Below, in pieces: positions 26,447-30,114 of a stretch of 30,114 nucleotides of DNA. The notes under the pieces are model-generated. The model ran no database searches, was not told the DNA's origin, and was given only the letters and a program-made list of their open reading frames with translations. The stretch comes from Russula earlei. Taxonomy: Eukaryota > Basidiomycota > Agaricomycetes > Russulales > Russulaceae. The stretch's first letter is position 1. Every line of letters starts with the position of its first letter. Location: positions 1 through 30,114 of the forward strand of contig JAGFNK010000613.1 of the NCBI GenBank assembly GCA_025769875.1. Reading direction: 5' to 3'. Made by a program: the position numbers and the translations under genes.

Positions 26447-26456
26447 TCCCTGCCTT

Positions 26457-28742
26457 ATGCGAAACGAACTGGAGTTACTCAAACAAATAGAAGCATACCT
26501 GGCAGGGGAACTTCCTGCTAATGAGAAACGGGTATTCGAAACCCAAATAGCCAACGATCCTGCCTTACAGGAAGAAGTGCAATTACAGCAACAAATCATG
26601 CAGGGCATAGAACGCGCTGTATGGAAACAGGAAGTACAACAAGCAAAGCAACAATTCAAAAGAAACCAGCATTTCAGGAACTGGGGAACCACCGGGTTTA
26701 TTGTTATCGTAACCAGTATGGTTCTCTATTATACAGGCATCCCAGGCAATAGTAACAAAGCATATACCAATACACACCTTGTAGCGAATACAGGCAGGCA
26801 AACACCCGCACAAGCTTCCGGGCCGGTTGCATTCGACCCTGATCCGGTTATTGATACAACTGCTTATACAGCTATTCATTTGCCAGCGTTTGATGCAGAC
26901 AAGAACTTCTCCCCACCAAGCTTTTCGTTGGATACCAGCGCTATTGACACAAATGCTTATACAGGTACACATTTACCTGTTTATAATGAAGCCGGTAAAA
27001 AGGAATGGGCTGATGCAGATAAACAAATACCTGCACAGAACTTCCAGCTGAATGCTTCCCGTGATACAGTCATTGAAACAAAGGGAGGCATTGTACTATC
27101 CATCCCAGCCTATTGCTTCCTGGATGAACACCAACAGCCTGTTACCGGGCAGGTAGCCTTTACTGTGAAAGAAGCCCTTGATGCAGCTACCATCATGCAG
27201 GCAGGGCTCTCCACCCAGTCTGGCAATCAATTGCTGGAAACGGGTGGTATGTTCTTTACAGACGCCAGGCAAAGCAGCCAATCACTAACGATCAACCCGG
27301 CCAATGGCATTTATACAGAAGTGCCTGCCCGTACTATTCAACCGGGTATGCAATTGTACACCGGCCATCGTGCTGCCAATGGCACAATCGACTGGGTAAA
27401 TAGCCGTCCGTTAGAGCATAATCTTATACCGGTAGATATACAGTTATTATACTTCTATCCACCCGGGTACCTGGATTCTCTTCAAAAATGGGGATATGAT
27501 AGCCATAACAAAGCATTTACAGACAGCCTGTATTATTCATTGGCTGTACCCCAACTATCAGCATGTGGCCTTGATCCCGCCAAAATAAAAGCGATATGGG
27601 ATAATCGCTTTAATAACACCTTGCTTGCCACCCGTGAGTTTGAAAGGCGTTTATGCCAGCTACACAAAGGCGGTAATAATCAAATCCTTGATCTCTATGT
27701 CAATAACCTGGATAAGAACCTATATGAGATCGACAGTATGGCTGCCAGCTTATTAACCGGGCGCATGAAACAGGTGTTTTTATCTTTTTATAACAGGCAC
27801 GACGGTAAAGTAGCAAGTTATTCAACCCCCTATCAAAAGCTACGGCGTTATTACGAGGTAAAGACCCAGGCCTATACAGAAGCCATTACAAAAACACAAA
27901 AAGCGTTTTGGGATACACAAGCCGAGCTGGATTTTATAGCCGACAATAAAAGTATAGCACACAAGGAAGATTCTGTTAGCAGGATCAAACAGAACTTTAC
28001 AGAAGAGCTGGAGCTTAACCTGAAAGCAGCCTTTCAGCAACTGGGATATACTGCCACCGGCTCAACCGCGAAAAGCTCCATTACCACACATCAAACCATC
28101 CCATGCCCACCTTCCAAGAATGTTTACCGGGCAACGGTTATTAATACGGGCTGGTGCAATATTGACAGGGCTGTGTATGCTGCCACAGCAAACCGTACCA
28201 CACTGGACTTTACAGATCCGCAAACCGGGAAAAGAGCTGTTATTCAATATAAATCCGTATCATTCACTATACAGGAGACCGTTAACTACGACCGTATTTA
28301 CCTGTACCTGCTTCCCAATAAGCTAACCAGCTTTATGCGGGTAACAGAATCGGGTGGACAATACAGGGAACAACTGGATGAGCTGATGCGATACAATATG
28401 ATTTGCATAGCGTACAAAGGCGAGCAGGCTTTTTCGTATTCCCTTAAAAATATACAGCCTGTTAACTACCCTCCCATTGCGCTCACAGCTATCGCAAAGA
28501 ACCAATTGGATAAACAATTAAATGAGATGGGTGGCCGGGAACAGGTTTCGGATATTAATTGGGAAAATGAGTTCTTTCACTTTGAATTCACAGATCAAAA
28601 GCGGCGTAAGCGCACCCAGCAACTAAAAGCACTACGAGCCAGTATCCAACAGTTTGTTATGCCTTGCGCTATCAACTATACAAATGCAGTGCAGACAGAG
28701 CGAGCAACTGTTGATACTGTATCGTCACTAATAAAGCAATAA
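26457..28742 (+). CDS. Large membrane-anchored anti-sigma-like protein
   Basis: The ATG at 26457 gives 761 residues; the frame is open further upstream (to 26331) but overlaps the sigma gene. Residues 1-60 ('RNELELLKQIEAYLAGELPANEKRVFETQ', 'NDPALQEEVQLQQQI') match the cytoplasmic helical domain of Bacteroidota anti-sigma factors. A single transmembrane helix lies at about 77-95 ('GTTGFIVIVTSMVLYYTGI'). A 65-residue linker contains a near-duplicate of 31-residue period ('IDTTAYTAIHLPAFD', 'IDTNAYTGTHLPVYN'). The remaining 600 residues are periplasmic: a beta-sandwich ('GQVAFTVKEALDAATIMQAGL', 'ETGGMFF') and a long alpha/beta region with no named domain. The extracytoplasmic part is far larger than a FecR, suggesting a sensing or binding function of its own. 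It is paired with the sigma factor, 10 bases upstream. Confidence 0.8.
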   Translation: MRNELELLKQIEAYLAGELPANEKRVFETQIANDPALQEEVQLQQQIMQGIERAVWKQEVQQAKQQFKRNQHFRNWGTTGFIVIVTSMVLYYTGIPGNSNKAYTNTHLVANTGRQTPAQASGPVAFDPDPVIDTTAYTAIHLPAFDADKNFSPPSFSLDTSAIDTNAYTGTHLPVYNEAGKKEWADADKQIPAQNFQLNASRDTVIETKGGIVLSIPAYCFLDEHQQPVTGQVAFTVKEALDAATIMQAGLSTQSGNQLLETGGMFFTDARQSSQSLTINPANGIYTEVPARTIQPGMQLYTGHRAANGTIDWVNSRPLEHNLIPVDIQLLYFYPPGYLDSLQKWGYDSHNKAFTDSLYYSLAVPQLSACGLDPAKIKAIWDNRFNNTLLATREFERRLCQLHKGGNNQILDLYVNNLDKNLYEIDSMAASLLTGRMKQVFLSFYNRHDGKVASYSTPYQKLRRYYEVKTQAYTEAITKTQKAFWDTQAELDFIADNKSIAHKEDSVSRIKQNFTEELELNLKAAFQQLGYTATGSTAKSSITTHQTIPCPPSKNVYRATVINTGWCNIDRAVYAATANRTTLDFTDPQTGKRAVIQYKSVSFTIQETVNYDRIYLYLLPNKLTSFMRVTESGGQYREQLDELMRYNMICIAYKGEQAFSYSLKNIQPVNYPPIALTAIAKNQLDKQLNEMGGREQVSDINWENEFFHFEFTDQKRRKRTQQLKALRASIQQFVMPCAINYTNAVQTERATVDTVSSLIKQ

Positions 28743-28749
28743 CTGTTAG

Positions 28750-29487
28750 CTATAGTTCCTTCTTGCTATAGTCGTCTATATAGATACTCATAGGCCGGGG
28801 CATTACATTCCTGTATAACCCCATCTTAAAGTAAAAATGATTCTTTGCGGGATAGCCCCGCTGTTGTGAGTAACAGGTGGCCCCTTTATAACTAACAATG
28901 GGTTGCTCATTTAACCAGATATCCACCTGCCCGTTAGCTGTAGAGAAGCGCGTTCTACAGCGAAAGTCCAGCCAATGGCCTCTCATTTCCGCTGTTGTCT
29001 GGTAAACAGTTTGGGTAGACGAATCCGTTTGTACAGTGATGTATAATCTCCCCGCTACATAGCGGATAGCCAGTACCGGGCTATCATCATCACAAATACC
29101 ATGACCACAGTATTGCTTCCACTGTGCTATCACCAATCTTACAGGTACCACCGGAAAGCTATCCGGCATAAAAAGGCTGAACCGATATTCATAATTATTA
29201 TCCTGAACAGATACGAGTTTATCTGCTTCCCGCAATTCATCCCTTTCGGAATCAGCGTTGCCGTTTCTGCCTGCTTCAAATACATCACCTTTCCGTAAAC
29301 TGATCTTAGCTGCGCTATGACCATTGCGGGCAATAGCAGACTGGATCTCAAAAGAACCGGGCACCATCCTGTCGGTACTCCAGATACTACTCAAGCCGGG
29401 CGCTTCAAAATCATCGTGTACATTGATCTGTGCATGGCAGGATGTGAGGGTAAAGAGAAACAGGATAAAAGAGAGGAATTTGTTCAT
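28750..29487 (-). CDS. Heparin-lyase-I-like polysaccharide lyase lipoprotein
   Basis: The 245-residue protein has a lipoprotein signal (MNKFLSFILFLFTLTSC; lipid Cys17). The mature part fits the Polysacc_lyase family (PF14099): 'DDFEAPGLSSIWSTDRMV', 'RNGHSAAKISLRKGD', 'RDELREADKL', 'YEYRFSLFMPDSF', 'VIAQWKQYCG', 'GQVDIWLNEQPIVSYKG' and 'FYFKMGLYRN', a jelly-roll of concanavalin type. Members cleave uronic-acid polysaccharides by beta-elimination; the substrate here is unknown (glucuronan, heparin-type or alginate-type). It is probably outer-membrane anchored. It ends 7 bases from the anti-sigma gene (convergent) and is divergent from the TonB-receptor gene, suggesting a shared polysaccharide-uptake theme. 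Its promoter is at 29513-29542. Confidence 0.8.
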   Translation of the reverse strand: MNKFLSFILFLFTLTSCHAQINVHDDFEAPGLSSIWSTDRMVPGSFEIQSAIARNGHSAAKISLRKGDVFEAGRNGNADSERDELREADKLVSVQDNNYEYRFSLFMPDSFPVVPVRLVIAQWKQYCGHGICDDDSPVLAIRYVAGRLYITVQTDSSTQTVYQTTAEMRGHWLDFRCRTRFSTANGQVDIWLNEQPIVSYKGATCYSQQRGYPAKNHFYFKMGLYRNVMPRPMSIYIDDYSKKEL

Positions 29488-29512
29488 ATAGCGATAGCAA
29501 TGGTGTGTTTCG

Positions 29513-29542
29513 TAAATGTACAGTATCAGCCTGATAATTCAA
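29513..29542 (-). promoter_or_regulatory. Promoter of the polysaccharide lyase gene with a palindrome in its spacer
   Basis: On the minus strand TTG (29542-29540) and TACATTTA (29520-29513, one base off TAnnTTTG) are separated by 19 bases. The start codon is 25 bases downstream. TATCAG-C-CTGATA (29524-29536) lies entirely between the two boxes, a good place for a repressor or activator site. Confidence 0.5.
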
Positions 29543-29757
29543 TTATTATACAAGATAAGATAACTACACTGCCATAGGGTTGTCACTCTGCACCGATTTC
29601 TTTGTAAAAAAGAAATAGCTATGTACATCATCTTTACATTTTACCGGGTAATCTCTACACTCTTCCATTATTTGCTTGACAGCTTAGGCATCTATGACAT
29701 CTGTGACATTTGTTTTGGAGAAGATGATTGTATCGATTGGTAGTTTTTTAATTTACC

Positions 29758-29817
29758 GATCGCGTAACCCGACTTCCTGATCGCGTAAGTGGTTAAACAA
29801 TTGTTAAGGCACCTTTG
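29758..29817 (+). promoter_or_regulatory. Leader of the TonB-receptor gene: paired GATCGCGTAA repeats and a -7 box
   Basis: GATCGCGTAA occurs at 29758-29767 and 29779-29788, exactly 21 bases apart (two helical turns), just upstream of the expected -33 position. CACCTTTG at 29810-29817 is one base off TAnnTTTG and 17 bases before the start codon; the -33 box is weak. The rest of the 347-base gap (29488-29834) has no gene; TGACAT is repeated at 29695-29700 and 29704-29709. Confidence 0.45.
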
Positions 29818-29834
29818 CGGGCAAATTAAACCCA

Positions 29835-30114
29835 ATGAAGCTCAAGCCCTTACACGCATTATGTCAACTATTTTTAGCCCTCTTGTTTTCAACCACCACC
29901 TGGGCCCAACATACAGAAAAAGAGAATGGAAGTATTAAAGGCATCATTACCACCAACGATGGCAAACCCGCAGCAGGCGTGTCTGTTAAGCTGACAAACA
30001 CTAAAAAAGCAGTGCTCTCTGAAGACGATGGCAGTTTCCTGTTACGAAACGTAAAGCCCGGTAGTTACCAGCTGGAAGTATCACTGGTTGGATACAAAGA
30101 CTTATGCAAACAGT
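29835..30114 (+). CDS. Probable TonB-dependent receptor, N-terminus only (3' end outside window)
   Basis: The ATG at 29835 starts a signal peptide (MKLKPLHALCQLFLALLFSTTTWAQ), followed by 'GSIKGIITTNDGKPAAGVSVKL', 'AVLSEDDGSFLLRNVKPGSY' and 'LEVSLVGYKDL', a typical CarboxypepD_reg_2 domain. In Bacteroidota this domain precedes the plug and barrel of TonB-dependent outer-membrane receptors, mostly siderophore or carbohydrate transporters. Only 93 codons are present, so plug and barrel cannot be seen and other CarboxypepD_reg proteins remain possible. The upstream repeat pair suggests control by a dedicated regulator. It is divergent from the polysaccharide lyase gene. Confidence 0.75.
   Translation, partial: MKLKPLHALCQLFLALLFSTTTWAQHTEKENGSIKGIITTNDGKPAAGVSVKLTNTKKAVLSEDDGSFLLRNVKPGSYQLEVSLVGYKDLCKQ

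Overview
The window looks like chromosomal DNA of a Bacteroidota bacterium, most likely from the Chitinophagaceae (Chitinophaga/Niastella type). The evidence is a DUF6443/RHS protein next to a DUF5977-type RHS protein, lipoproteins with Bacteroidota-style lipoboxes, a ligase-associated Lhr-like helicase beside PdeM, a carboxypeptidase-regulatory domain at the start of a probable TonB-dependent receptor, and promoter-like sequences of the TTG-N18/19-TAnnTTTG type. This placement is inference; no rRNA or other marker gene is present.

Region 1 (1-7.4 kb) is a surface/RHS locus. It holds the 3' end of an RHS-like DUF5977 protein, a 4.8-kb DUF6443/RHS-core gene broken by one extra G in a G6 run, then two tandem copies of a small single-pass membrane protein and the last 29 codons of a third copy. 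The layout resembles a polymorphic-toxin gene followed by immunity-like paralogues, but the C-terminal tail matches no toxin family I recognise. A two-helix membrane protein follows.

Region 2 (7.4-11.4 kb) holds small and regulatory genes: a DUF2007-like membrane protein, a conserved 96-aa protein, an unusual 11-bp-period repeat array, a broken secreted protein, and a divergent pair formed by an NmrA-like NAD(P)-binding oxidoreductase and an HxlR regulator. Two overlapping palindromic operators lie between that pair. All of the broken genes carry single-base indels in short homopolymers.

Region 3 (11.4-19.5 kb, minus strand) is carbohydrate-related and envelope-related. An intact GH2 beta-galactosidase-like enzyme is followed by a GH106-like glycoside hydrolase split into three frames. 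The GH106 gene is bracketed by two same-orientation copies of a CGCAGA-rich repeat, one of which covers its expected start. A lipoprotein and a two-HKD phospholipase D/cardiolipin-synthase-like enzyme follow.

Region 4 (19.6-25.8 kb, plus strand) is DNA repair: helicase, PdeM phosphoesterase, a DnaQ-exonuclease/GIY-YIG fusion, a secreted UlaG-like metallo-beta-lactamase-fold protein, and 3-methyladenine DNA glycosylase I. The ATP-dependent ligase and the MBL exonuclease normally linked to the helicase and PdeM are not in the window.

Region 5 (25.9-30.1 kb) has an ECF sigma factor with a large membrane-anchored anti-sigma-like partner, a heparin-lyase-I-like lipoprotein on the minus strand, and the first 93 codons of a probable TonB-dependent receptor whose upstream region carries a paired 10-bp direct repeat.

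Eight single-base indels lie between 1.9 and 13.2 kb, and none were found in genes from 14.9 kb onward. This asymmetry should be resolved (assembly error, phase variation or real decay) before any of these genes is called dead.
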